64,000 bases of DNA, taken from assembly GCF_013155125.1 (NCBI RefSeq), contig NZ_CP053564.1:2797501-2861500 (forward strand), written 5' to 3'. A program made the position numbers and the translations under genes. Source of the DNA: Pseudonocardia broussonetiae. GTDB taxonomy: Bacteria > Actinomycetota > Actinomycetes > Mycobacteriales > Pseudonocardiaceae. How positions within the stretch are numbered: position 1 is the stretch's first letter; every line of letters begins with the position of its first letter. Under the pieces are notes generated by a model. The model was not told the DNA's origin. It did not search any database and worked only from the letters and a program-made list of their open reading frames with translations. This document shows positions 54,944-63,301 of this stretch, one piece after another.

Positions 54944-56826
54944 ACCCGCTCGGGCGCGATGACGGCCGGGTCGACCCGCAGCACCGCGTACCCGCCCACC
55001 GCTCCGGCGCCGAAGCCCGGGGCGAAGATCCGCATCGGCCCGGTGAGCGCGCCGCGGGCCTTCGCGTCGGCGAGCGCGAGCGGGATGCTCGCGGCCGAGG
55101 TGTTGCCGACGGTCTCGATGTTGAAGAACAGCCGGTCGGCCGCGAGGCCCGCCGCGGCGGCGAGCTTCAGCACCATCGTCTTGTTGGCCTGGTGGGGGAC
55201 GACGAGGTCGATGCTCTCCAGCAGGGTCGGCGCGCGGCCGTCGGGGTCGCTCTGGTCGCGCAGCTCGTCGATCATCTGCTGCAGGTAGCGCCCGGCGAGC
55301 GCGCGCACGTCGGGTCCCAGGACGGTGACGTTCCCGTCGAAGTCCGGGTTGGGCCAGATGATCGAGTTGACCTCCTCGACCGGGCCGCTCGCGTAGGTCT
55401 GCAGCACCTCGACGTCGGTCTGCTCGCCGGGGCCTGCCGGCGCGATCACGATGGCCGCGGCGGCGTCACCGAAGATCATGCGGGCCGGGCGCCCGGTGCC
55501 GATCTTGTCGGAGAACTTCTCGCCGCACACCAGCAGGACGGGCCGCTCCACCTCCTGCAGCAGCCGCGTCGCCTCGGCGAGCCCGTAGGGCAGGCCGGCG
55601 CAGGCGGCGACGACGTCGCACGAGGAGTGCGTCTGCTGCATGCCGAGCTGCCCCGACAGCCAGGTCGAGGTCGACGGCATCAGCTTCGTGCTGGTGCACG
55701 TGCAGAACAGCACGGCCCCGATCTCCTCGGGCTCGCGGCCCGCGTGCCGCAGCGCGGCCTGCGCGGCCTCCAGCGCGAGGTCCTCGAGCGGGCGCTCGGT
55801 GTAGACGCGCGACTCGATCCCGGTCTTGTCGACGATCTCCTGCGCCGACATCGGCGACCAGCTGTAGGCGCTGTTGCGGATGAGGTCGTCGTTGGTGCAC
55901 AGGTGCTCGCCGCGGACCACGGTCAGCGCCTCGATCCTCGGCAGGACGGCGAAGCGCTCCCGCACCCGCAGCGGCGGGTAGGGGCGCACGGGCGGCCGGG
56001 TGCGGGCCGGCGGGTGGTCGGCGATCCGGCGCCGCGCCGCGGGCCGGCCGTCCCGGGTCACCCGGCGGACGAAGTCGAGCACGTCGCGGTTGCGCGGGTG
56101 CAGCACGACCACGTAGTCGTCGTCGCGCAGGTCGCCGACCGGCGCCAGCGTCGTGGCCGCGCGGTCCCACGGGTACTGGTCGTGCAGCACCATCGCCCAG
56201 CGGTGCAGGGCCTCCAGCTCGGGCACGTCCTCCGCGCAGTCGAGGATCCGCCGGTGGTCGTACACCGGGTGGTCCGGGTCGTAGGACGTGAGCCGGTAGG
56301 TGAGGCTCGTCGGGTCGGCCAGCGCCTGCGCGACCGTCGGCTTGACGGCCGGCAGCTCCGCGGCGTGGAAGCGGCGGTGGCGCAGCACGTCGAACAGGAC
56401 GTCGAAGATCCGGTCCTCCGCGTCGCCCTCCCACGCGGCGGGCAGCGACGCGTAGACGTCCCGCACGGCGGCGACCTTGCGGTCCGCGTCGACCCACGGC
56501 GTGAGGACCGGCAGGAACACGTCGTCGCGCCGGCGCGGCACGTCGCGCCACCGCGTCGGGCGCTTCTCGTACATCGTCATCGTGAAGCGGTTGCTCCAGA
56601 ACAGGTTCAGCGCGACGTCGCGCAGCACGTCGTAGCGGGTGGCGTAGTGGTCGCCCGCCTCGATCCGGCGCAGGATCTCGGTGCCGCTGGGGGCCTTGGC
56701 CTCGAAGTCGCGGTGGATCACGGCGCCGAGCTGGTCGAGGTCGTCGAGCAGGGTGAAGTCGAGCTCGGGCAGGAAGTTGGACGGGAAGACCATGCGGCCA
56801 TGGCCGTTGATCACGAACGGCTGCAC
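54940..56826 (-). CDS. KAS III-like synthase with 250-residue N-terminal extension
   Basis: The 628-residue protein has a FabH/KAS III domain from about residue 285. It keeps the Cys (VVAACAGLPYG), His (VVPHQANKTM) and Asn (VGNTSAAS) triad, so it should condense acyl-CoAs or ACPs. Residues 1-280 form a separate region with no motif I recognise (VQPFVINGHGRMVFPSNFLPE; many Asp/Arg; FDVLFDVLRHRRFHAAELP). GGAGG precedes GTG 56826, so the extension is truly translated. KAS III proteins are normally 310-340 residues. The function may be a specialised ketosynthase or beta-lactone/OleA-like enzyme. Confidence 0.85.
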   Translation of the reverse strand: MQPFVINGHGRMVFPSNFLPELDFTLLDDLDQLGAVIHRDFEAKAPSGTEILRRIEAGDHYATRYDVLRDVALNLFWSNRFTMTMYEKRPTRWRDVPRRRDDVFLPVLTPWVDADRKVAAVRDVYASLPAAWEGDAEDRIFDVLFDVLRHRRFHAAELPAVKPTVAQALADPTSLTYRLTSYDPDHPVYDHRRILDCAEDVPELEALHRWAMVLHDQYPWDRAATTLAPVGDLRDDDYVVVLHPRNRDVLDFVRRVTRDGRPAARRRIADHPPARTRPPVRPYPPLRVRERFAVLPRIEALTVVRGEHLCTNDDLIRNSAYSWSPMSAQEIVDKTGIESRVYTERPLEDLALEAAQAALRHAGREPEEIGAVLFCTCTSTKLMPSTSTWLSGQLGMQQTHSSCDVVAACAGLPYGLAEATRLLQEVERPVLLVCGEKFSDKIGTGRPARMIFGDAAAAIVIAPAGPGEQTDVEVLQTYASGPVEEVNSIIWPNPDFDGNVTVLGPDVRALAGRYLQQMIDELRDQSDPDGRAPTLLESIDLVVPHQANKTMVLKLAAAAGLAADRLFFNIETVGNTSAASIPLALADAKARGALTGPMRIFAPGFGAGAVGGYAVLRVDPAVIAPERV

Positions 56827-56873
56827 GGCAGCCTCCGATCGGCGAGCGGGCGGGCGGGGGGACGGGCGGGGTG

Positions 56874-58070
56874 TCAGCTCGCGGCGAGCCAGGCGCGGAC
56901 GGCGGTGCCGTCGGCGTCGAGCGTCGGAGGCGCGGTGTGCGCGGTCCGGGTGACCTCGTGGCCGTCGTGGTCGAAGAACCGCAGCGGCGGCCCGGCGAGC
57001 CGGACGGTGCCGAGCGTGCTGTGCTCGACGTCGACGAGCAGGCCCTGGCTGCGGGTCTGCTCCCACTCGTAGACCTCGTCGAGCGTGCGGACCTTGCCCG
57101 CGGGGACGCCGATCCGGTCGAGGTGCGCGAGCAGGTCGGACGCCTTCCAGTCCGCGAACACCCGCTCGACGAGCGCGATGACCTCGTCGCGGCGGGCGAC
57201 GCGCTGCCCGTTGGTCTCCAGCCCGGGCGTGGCCGGGTCCAGGTCGAAGCCGGCGCAGAAGCGCTGCCACAGGCCCTCGCTGCCGACCGCGATCTGCACG
57301 GCGCCGTCGCCGCAGCGGAACAGGCCGTACGGCGAGATCGACGCGTGGTGGTTGCCCTGGGCGCGCCCCACCTCGCCCGCCACGGTCCAGCGCGTCGACT
57401 GGAAGCCGTGCACCCCGACCACGGCGGCGAGCAGCGACGTCCGCACGACGGTCCCGGCGCCGGTGCGCTCCCGCTCGCGCAGCGCGGCCAGCACGCCGTA
57501 CGCGCCGTACATCCCGGCGAGCAGGTCCGCGATCGGCGTGCCGAGCTTCTGCGGGTCGTCGGGGCCGGAGCCGGTCAGCGACATCAGGCCGGCCTCGCCC
57601 TGCGCGATCTGGTCGTAGCCGGACCGGCCGCCCTCCGGCCCGTCGTGCCCGAACCCGGTGATCGACAGGACCACCAGCCCGGGGTTGGCGGCGCGCAGGA
57701 CGTCGACGCCGAGCCCGAGGCGCTCGAGCACGCCGGTGCGGAAGTTCTCGACCAGCACGTCGGCGCGGCGGACGAGGTCGAGCAGGAGCAGCCGGTCGGC
57801 GTCGGCCTTGAGGTCGAGCGCGATCGACTCCTTGTTGCGGTTGGCCGAGAGGAAGTACGTGGACTCGCGGGCGCCCGGCTCGTCGGTGCCCGGTGGCTGC
57901 ACGAAGGGCGGGCCCCAGCCGCGGGTGTCGTCGCCGGTGCCGGGGACCTCGACCTTGATGATCCGGGCGCCGAGGTCGCCGAGCATCATCGTGGCGTGCG
58001 GCCCGGCCAGCGCGCGGGACAGGTCGACGACGAGGGTCCCGGTCAGCGGGCCGTGTGCGGTGTCGGTCAT
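56874..58070 (-). CDS. CaiB/BaiF family III CoA-transferase
   Basis: The 398-residue protein has the family III pattern: GTLVVDLSRALAGPHATMMLGDLGARIIKVE at the start, NRNKESIALDLK, VENFRTGVLERLGLG, and RSGYDQIAQGEAGLMSLTG with the catalytic Asp. It moves CoA between carboxylic acids, as formyl-CoA:oxalate and succinyl-CoA:acid transferases do. The start is ATG 58070. It lies 11 bp downstream of the MatC-type carrier on the same strand, so the pair probably imports and activates a dicarboxylate or related acid. Confidence 0.92.
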   Translation of the reverse strand: MTDTAHGPLTGTLVVDLSRALAGPHATMMLGDLGARIIKVEVPGTGDDTRGWGPPFVQPPGTDEPGARESTYFLSANRNKESIALDLKADADRLLLLDLVRRADVLVENFRTGVLERLGLGVDVLRAANPGLVVLSITGFGHDGPEGGRSGYDQIAQGEAGLMSLTGSGPDDPQKLGTPIADLLAGMYGAYGVLAALRERERTGAGTVVRTSLLAAVVGVHGFQSTRWTVAGEVGRAQGNHHASISPYGLFRCGDGAVQIAVGSEGLWQRFCAGFDLDPATPGLETNGQRVARRDEVIALVERVFADWKASDLLAHLDRIGVPAGKVRTLDEVYEWEQTRSQGLLVDVEHSTLGTVRLAGPPLRFFDHDGHEVTRTAHTAPPTLDADGTAVRAWLAAS

Positions 58071-58081
58071 GGTGATCCCTC

Positions 58082-59428
58082 TCAGATCCAGCCGGGGACC
58101 ACGATGGCGGCCCAGGCGAGCAGTGGTCCGACGAGCGTGACGATCACGCTGTAGTAGAGGACCTGGCGGTAGTACGCCTCTTCGGTGATGGTGTCGGGCC
58201 GGTTGGCGACCATCAGGGCGCCGTTGGTCGAGAACGGGCTGACGTCGACGATCGTCGAGGCCACGGCGAGCGCGGCCACGACGGCGACCGCGCTGACGTC
58301 GCCGGACGCGATCAGCGGGATCGAGATCGGCACGATGATCGGCAGCAGGGCCGTCGACGAGGCGAAGGCCGAGGTGATGCCGCCGACGTAGCAGAGGACC
58401 AGCGCGCCGACGAGGACCGCGCCCAGACCGGCCGCCCAGACGCCGACGGCCTCCGGGGCCCCGGCCGTGTTGAGGATGGTCGCGAACGTGCTGACCCCCG
58501 CGACGAGCAGGACCGTCGGCCACGCGATCTGCTTGATGGCGCCCTTCTGCTCCTTCGGGAACAGTGCGGTGAGGATGACGGCGGCGGTGATCGCGGTGAA
58601 GCCGATGTTGCGCTCGAAGACCAGCGCGACGAAGGCGACGGCGGCGAACGCCACGAGCGTGATGACCTGGTCGGCGAGGCGCCGGCGCTGGTCGGCCGGG
58701 GCCTCGACGGCCGTGGCCGTGGCGCCCTTCGTCAGCGTGACGGCGCCCCCGGCGGCCCCGCCGCCCGCCGGGCCGCCGGTCGCCGGGCCGCTCTCGTCGA
58801 GCTCGTCGCGGCCCAGGCGCTGCGACCGGAGCTGCCGGCCGCCGAGGGTGAAGAACAGCGCGACGGCGATGGCGAGGTTGAACAGCAGGCTGGCCAGGAA
58901 GATGGTCATCTCGTCGACCGGGAGGCCGTTCTCCGCCATCACCGAGTTCGTGATGACGCCGTAGATGCTGATGGGGGAGAAGCCGCCGGCCTGCGCCCCG
59001 TGCACGACGAGCATGCCCATCATCAGCGGGTTGATCCTGTACTTGCCCGCGAAACCGAGCGCGATGGGCCCGACGATCGCGCAGGCGGCCGGGCTGGCCG
59101 CGCCGATCGCGGTGAGCACGGCGGTGACGCTGAACATCACCCAGGGGATGAGCACCACCCGCCCGCCGACCGACCGCACCGCGGCCCGCACGATGAGGTC
59201 GACCGTGCCGTTGTTGCGGGCGATCGCGAAGAGGTACGTGACGCCGACCAGGGTGAGCACGAGGTCGCCGCTGATCCCGGCGATGATCTCCCGCTCGGTC
59301 AGGCCGAGCGCGTACATCCCGACCAGCCAGGCGGCGACGAAGCCGAGCGCCCCCATGTTGATCGGCAGGACGGTGCCGACGACGAACAGCAGCACGAGCG
59401 CGATGATCGATACCAGCTCGGGTGACAT
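58082..59428 (-). CDS. MatC-type (SLC13-like) dicarboxylate carrier
   Basis: The 448-residue membrane protein has about 11 hydrophobic segments. Its start, SPELVSIIALVLLFVVGTVLPINMGALGFVAAW, matches the MatC N-terminal family (dicarboxylate/malonate carriers), and the repeats AASPAACAIVGPIAL and FASSTALLPIIVPISI are the substrate-binding hairpins typical of ion-transporter superfamily carriers. A Gly/Ala/Pro-rich linker (about 205-235) separates the halves. ATG 59428 is the start. It is divergent from a GntR gene and followed by a CoA-transferase. Confidence 0.88.
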   Translation of the reverse strand: MSPELVSIIALVLLFVVGTVLPINMGALGFVAAWLVGMYALGLTEREIIAGISGDLVLTLVGVTYLFAIARNNGTVDLIVRAAVRSVGGRVVLIPWVMFSVTAVLTAIGAASPAACAIVGPIALGFAGKYRINPLMMGMLVVHGAQAGGFSPISIYGVITNSVMAENGLPVDEMTIFLASLLFNLAIAVALFFTLGGRQLRSQRLGRDELDESGPATGGPAGGGAAGGAVTLTKGATATAVEAPADQRRRLADQVITLVAFAAVAFVALVFERNIGFTAITAAVILTALFPKEQKGAIKQIAWPTVLLVAGVSTFATILNTAGAPEAVGVWAAGLGAVLVGALVLCYVGGITSAFASSTALLPIIVPISIPLIASGDVSAVAVVAALAVASTIVDVSPFSTNGALMVANRPDTITEEAYYRQVLYYSVIVTLVGPLLAWAAIVVPGWI

Positions 59429-59500
59429 GTGGCGGTCCTTGAGTCCAGGGCGCGGGGCCCGTGAGAACAGGCGTCGACGTTGACGGAGGACGCTGGCCTG

Positions 59501-59521
59501 TTGGCTGAGTGGCCTAGCCAA
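59501..59521. promoter_or_regulatory. Inverted repeat TTGGCT-N9-AGCCAA between matC and GntR genes
   Basis: A perfect 6-bp inverted repeat with a 9-base centre lies in the 128-bp divergent region, 73 bases upstream of the carrier ATG and 35 bases before the GntR ATG. Its position suits an operator for the adjacent GntR-type regulator acting in both directions. Confidence 0.45.
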
Positions 59522-59556
59522 TAGCAGACTCGTCCAGATGTCAATAGACTGGCGCC

Positions 59557-60261
59557 ATGTCAGTCGAAGGCACGCTGCGGCCGGTCGTCCGCCCCCGCCT
59601 GTACGAGCAGGTCGTGAGCCAGATCCAGGAGTGGATCACCGAGAACGGGCTCGAGGTCGGGCAGCGCCTGCCCCCCGAGCGCGAGCTCGCCGCGCGCCTC
59701 GGGGTGAGCCGGGCGACGGTCAGCCAGGCGCTCGTGGCGATGGAGGTCGTCGGCATCGTGGCGGTGCGCCACGGCGACGGCGTGATCCTGGTCGAGCCCG
59801 TCGGCGGCTCGGCGAAGATCGTCAGCGCCCTGCGCCGGCACGCGCAGCAGCTCCCGGAGATCATCGACGCCCGCGAGGCGCTCGAGACCAAGATCGCCGC
59901 GCTGGCCGCCGAGCGCCGCACCGACGACGACCTCGCGGCCATCGAGGCCTCGCTCGACGAGATGGAGCGCGACATCGCCGCGGGTGGCCGGGGTGTCGAG
60001 GGCGACGAGCAGTTCCACGCCGCCGTCACCGCCGCGGCCCACTCGGGCCTGCTCGGCCGGCTGATGGACGAGATCAGCGACCTCATCAAGGAGACCCGCA
60101 TCGCCTCGCTGTCGCGCCCGGACCGCCCGCGCGACGCGCTGGGCGGGCACCGCCGCGTCACCGAGGCGATCCGCGCGCGCGACCCCTTCGAGGCCGCGCG
60201 GGCGATGCAGGAGCACGTCGCCACCGTCAGCGACGTCGTCCAGCGCGGCCCGGCGCGGTGA
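59557..60261 (+). CDS. GntR family regulator (FadR/FCD type)
   Basis: The 234-residue protein has a GntR head (RLYEQVVSQIQEWITENGLEVGQRLPPERELAARLGVSRATV) and an FCD ligand domain with the metal-type residues in GDEQFHAAVTAAAHSG and LGGHRRVTEAI. It lies divergent from the MatC-type carrier and CoA-transferase operon and probably represses it until the acid or its CoA ester appears. The stop overlaps the next methyltransferase gene by 4 bp. Confidence 0.9.
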   Translation: MSVEGTLRPVVRPRLYEQVVSQIQEWITENGLEVGQRLPPERELAARLGVSRATVSQALVAMEVVGIVAVRHGDGVILVEPVGGSAKIVSALRRHAQQLPEIIDAREALETKIAALAAERRTDDDLAAIEASLDEMERDIAAGGRGVEGDEQFHAAVTAAAHSGLLGRLMDEISDLIKETRIASLSRPDRPRDALGGHRRVTEAIRARDPFEAARAMQEHVATVSDVVQRGPAR

Positions 60262-60827
60262 ACGAGGAGCACCTGCGGCTGTGCGCCAGCGCGGGGTGGG
60301 CGTCGCTCGTGCGGGACGAGCTGCTGCCCTGGGTCCTGGGCGACGACGACCTCGGCGACGACGTCCTGGAGATCGGCGCCGGGCCGGGCCTGGTCACCGA
60401 CCTGCTCGTCGAGCGCGCGGCGCGCGTCACCGCCGTCGAGATCGACGAGCGGCTCGCCGAGGGCCTGCGGGCGCGGACGGCGGGCCTGCCCGTCGACGTC
60501 GTGATGGGCGACGCCACCGCCCTGCCCCTGCCCGACGGCCGCTTCTCCGCCGCGGCCTGCTTCACGATGCTGCACCACATCCCGCACCCCGACCTGCAGG
60601 ACCGGGCGCTGGCGGAGGTCGCCCGCGTGCTGCGCCCGGGCGGCCTGCTCGTCGGCACCGACGGCGAGGACACCCCGGCGCGCCGCGCCCTGCACGTCGA
60701 CGACGTGTTCGTGCCGGTCGACCCCGCCGGGCTCCCCGCCCGCCTGCGCGCCGCCGGGTTCGCCGAGGTGCTGGTGGACAGCGACGGCGACCGCCTGCGC
60801 TTCCGCGCCCGGACGCCGGGGGCCTGA
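60258..60827 (+). CDS. Class I SAM-dependent methyltransferase
   Basis: The 189-residue protein has the SAM motif VLEIGAGPGLVTDLL, acidic VTAVEIDERLAE, GDATALPLPDGRF and the post-motif CFTMLHHIPHPDLQDRALAEVARVLRPGG. It is of the UbiE/Methyltransf_11 type. GTG 60258 overlaps the GntR stop (GTGA). A target cannot be named; being behind a regulator gene, it may simply be co-transcribed. Confidence 0.88.
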   Translation: MNEEHLRLCASAGWASLVRDELLPWVLGDDDLGDDVLEIGAGPGLVTDLLVERAARVTAVEIDERLAEGLRARTAGLPVDVVMGDATALPLPDGRFSAAACFTMLHHIPHPDLQDRALAEVARVLRPGGLLVGTDGEDTPARRALHVDDVFVPVDPAGLPARLRAAGFAEVLVDSDGDRLRFRARTPGA

Positions 60828-60840
60828 CGGCGCACGCGCG

Positions 60841-61680
60841 TCAGAGCAGCCCGGCCTCCCGCGCCACGACGACGGCCCGGCCGCGGTTGTGGACGTCGAG
60901 CTTGCGCATGGCGCTGTGCAGGTAGGCCTTCACCGTGGGCACCGAGATGCCGAGCTGCGCGGCGATCTCGGCGTTCGTCGACCCGACCGCGACGAGCCGC
61001 AGGGCCTCGACCTCCCGCGGTGACAGCGAGGGGCCCTCCGCCGGGCGGGGAGGCTGCCCGGCCGGCCCGGCGAGGTCCTCGTGGATGCGCCGAAGCCGCG
61101 CGCGGAGCTCCGGGTCGGACGTGGTGCGGGCGAGGGCAGCGAGCTCCTCGAGGGCGCCCGCGCCGAGCTCGCCGGCCCAGCGGGGCGTCGCGGTGGCCGG
61201 CGGGTGCCGGTCGAGCAGCGCGGTCACGTCGCGCGTGATGGTGGCCGCGACGACCCCCGCGTTCCGGACGGCGACGTCGCCGATCGGCGCGTCCTCGCGC
61301 ACGGCGCCGTAGAGGACGCCGCGCACCGTCCCGTGCACGAGCAGCGGGTAGGCCAGGATCGAGGTCAGGCGCTCGTGCTCGACGACGACGTGGTCGTAGT
61401 CGTGCGTGATGCCGGTGGTGGAGGCGTAGTCGGAGACGCGGCACGGCACCTTGCGGGCCATCGCGGCGCCGCCCAGGCCGCGGCCGGTGATGACGCTGAG
61501 CAGCCGCAGCGAGTCGCCGAGCGTGCCGGCGAGGCGGTTGATCGTGAGCTGCTGGCCGTCGGGGGCCGACCGGGTGCTGCCGCCGAAGACCACGGGCAGG
61601 CCGGTCCGGCTGCGGAGATCGGCCAGGCGCTGCGCGAGTACCCGGTCCACGGCCCGGGACACCGTGTCGTCGTCGAGCAC
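60841..61680 (-). CDS. LuxR family regulator with GAF-like sensor domain
   Basis: The 279-residue protein begins VLDDDTVSRAVDRVLAQRL, has a GAF-like ligand domain at about 20-160 (LLSVITGRGLGGAAMARK, then RLTSILAYPLLVHGTVRGVLYG), and ends in a LuxR helix-turn-helix (LSPREVEALRLVAVGSTNAEIAAQLGIS). GTG 61680 follows GGGAGGAG. The layout matches regulators of acetoacetate or aromatic-acid genes in actinobacteria. It is divergent from an MHS transporter, with a palindrome between them, and is the probable regulator of that gene. Confidence 0.9.
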   Translation of the reverse strand: MLDDDTVSRAVDRVLAQRLADLRSRTGLPVVFGGSTRSAPDGQQLTINRLAGTLGDSLRLLSVITGRGLGGAAMARKVPCRVSDYASTTGITHDYDHVVVEHERLTSILAYPLLVHGTVRGVLYGAVREDAPIGDVAVRNAGVVAATITRDVTALLDRHPPATATPRWAGELGAGALEELAALARTTSDPELRARLRRIHEDLAGPAGQPPRPAEGPSLSPREVEALRLVAVGSTNAEIAAQLGISVPTVKAYLHSAMRKLDVHNRGRAVVVAREAGLL

Positions 61681-61769
61681 GGCGGGCTCCTCCCGGTCGG
61701 GGCGGGCGCGGCCCGCTGACGGCGTCGTCGCTGGTCCAACGAGTGACCCGGCCCGGAGTTGTGCCGCCT

Positions 61770-61789
61770 CTACCGACTTCGGTCGGTAG
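61770..61789. promoter_or_regulatory. 20-bp palindrome with TTCG centre before the MHS gene
   Basis: CTACCGAC and GTCGGTAG form a perfect 8-bp inverted repeat around TTCG. It sits 66 bases before the MHS transporter ATG and 90 bases upstream of the LuxR start. It can be a dimeric operator in DNA or a very stable tetraloop hairpin in RNA; its place between divergent genes favours an operator. Confidence 0.5.
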
Positions 61790-61855
61790 TGCGCCCCGCC
61801 CGGGAGCGGTGACGCTGCGGATGCCGTTGTGCACCGAACGCCGAGGAGCTCCCCG

Positions 61856-63223
61856 ATGTCCACCACGTCTTCCCCGGGACGGACGCCGTCCCCGCCGGTG
61901 CCGCTCGGCCGGGTCGCGGCCGCGAGCTGCGCCGGCACGACGATCGAGTTCTACGACTTCTTCATCTACGGCACCGCCGCCGCGCTGGTGTTCCCGAAGG
62001 TCTTCTTCCCCGCGCTGGGCTCCACGGCCGGCATCGTCGCCTCGTTCGCGACGTTCGCGGTGGCGTTCTTCGCCCGCCCCGTCGGCGCGATCGTGTTCGG
62101 CCACTACGGCGACCGCATCGGCCGCAAGCGCACCCTGATCTCGACGCTGCTGCTGATGGGCATCGCGACCGTCCTCATCGGGCTGCTGCCCGGCGCCGAG
62201 ACCATCGGTGTGGCCGCGCCGATCATCCTGGTGGTGCTGCGGTTCGCGCAGGGCTTCGCCGTCGGCGGGGAGTGGGCCGGGGCGACGCTGCTCACGGCCG
62301 AGTACGCCCCGAAGGAGAAGCGCGGGCTGTACGGGGTCTTCCCGCAGCTCGGCCCGGCGATCGCCTTCGCGCTGTCGTCGGCCACGTTCCTCATCACCGG
62401 CCTCGTCATGGGCGACACCGACGAGGCGTTCCTGTCCTACGGCTGGCGGATCCCGTTCCTGCTCTCGATCCTGCTCGTCGGGGTCGGGCTGTGGGTGCGG
62501 CTCTCGATCGAGGAGACCCCCGCGTTCAAGGAGCTCCAGCTGCGGGCGCAGGCCGAGGCGGCGTCGCCGGACCGGTCGCGACGCCTGCCGTTCCTGGACG
62601 CCGTGCGCGCCCAGCCCCGCGAGGTGCTGCTCTCGGCCGGCGCGCTGGCCATGCTGTTCGCGTTCTTCTACATGGGCACCGCCTACCTGACCTCCTACGG
62701 CACCAACCCCGACGGCGCGGCGCTCGCGCGCCCGGTCGTGCTGGGCATCGGGATCGTGGTGGCGGTGGTGTTCGGCATCGCGATCGTCGTGGCGGGCGTG
62801 CTGTCGGACCGGTTCGGGCGGCGCAACGTCATCCGCACGTCCTGCGTCGCCGGGATCGTCTGGGCGCTCGTGCTGTTCCCGCTGCTGGACACCGGCAGCG
62901 CGACGGCGTTCGCGATCGGCCTGTCGGTCACGATGGTGATCTTCGCGATCGCGTACGGCCCGGCCGGGTCCTACCTGCCCGAGCTGTTCGCCGCGCGCTA
63001 CCGCTACACCGGTGCCGGGCTGGGCTACAACCTCGCCGGCGTGCTGGGCGGGGCGATCCCGCCGCTGCTCGCCGCGAGCCTGGCGGCGTCGTTCGGCTCG
63101 TTCGCGATCGGCGTCATGCTCTCGCTGATCGGCGTGCTGTCGCTGGTCTGCGTGTCGCTGCTGCCCGAGACCCGCAACCGGGCGCTCGAGCACGAGCAGG
63201 TCGACGAGACCGTCCAGGCCTGA
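61856..63223 (+). CDS. MHS-family MFS metabolite:H+ symporter
   Basis: The 455-residue transporter has 12 hydrophobic segments and the MHS signature: CAGTTIEFYDFFIYGTAAALVF in TM1, FGHYGDRIGRKRTLI (motif A), LRFAQGFAVGGEWAGATLL, and SIEETPAFKELQ. It resembles ShiA/ProP-type importers of aromatic acids, dicarboxylates or betaines. GAGGAG precedes ATG 61856. It is paralogous to the transporter at 41860 (about the same length and TM1). It is probably controlled by the divergent LuxR/GAF regulator and is followed by a strong hairpin. Confidence 0.92.
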   Translation: MSTTSSPGRTPSPPVPLGRVAAASCAGTTIEFYDFFIYGTAAALVFPKVFFPALGSTAGIVASFATFAVAFFARPVGAIVFGHYGDRIGRKRTLISTLLLMGIATVLIGLLPGAETIGVAAPIILVVLRFAQGFAVGGEWAGATLLTAEYAPKEKRGLYGVFPQLGPAIAFALSSATFLITGLVMGDTDEAFLSYGWRIPFLLSILLVGVGLWVRLSIEETPAFKELQLRAQAEAASPDRSRRLPFLDAVRAQPREVLLSAGALAMLFAFFYMGTAYLTSYGTNPDGAALARPVVLGIGIVVAVVFGIAIVVAGVLSDRFGRRNVIRTSCVAGIVWALVLFPLLDTGSATAFAIGLSVTMVIFAIAYGPAGSYLPELFAARYRYTGAGLGYNLAGVLGGAIPPLLAASLAASFGSFAIGVMLSLIGVLSLVCVSLLPETRNRALEHEQVDETVQA

Positions 63224-63248
63224 TCCACTCCCGACCGACCACCCTGCG

Positions 63249-63291
63249 GCGGTGGCGCGGCGCCTCGGCTCCCCGGGCGCCGCGCCACCGC
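63249..63291. terminator. Bidirectional hairpin terminator
   Basis: A perfect 16-bp stem (GCGGTGGCGCGGCGCC and its complement) with an 11-base loop lies between the convergent MHS gene (ends 63223) and the MFS gene (ends 63302). A C-run rather than a T-run follows on the plus strand. Confidence 0.8.
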
Positions 63292-63301
63292 ACCCCCCCG
63301 T

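Noticed and set aside
60227..63193. Minus-strand open frame of about 988 codons across the MHS transporter and LuxR gene
   Set aside because: The translation is Arg/Gly/Asp/Gln-rich low complexity, antisense to a clear 12-TM transporter.
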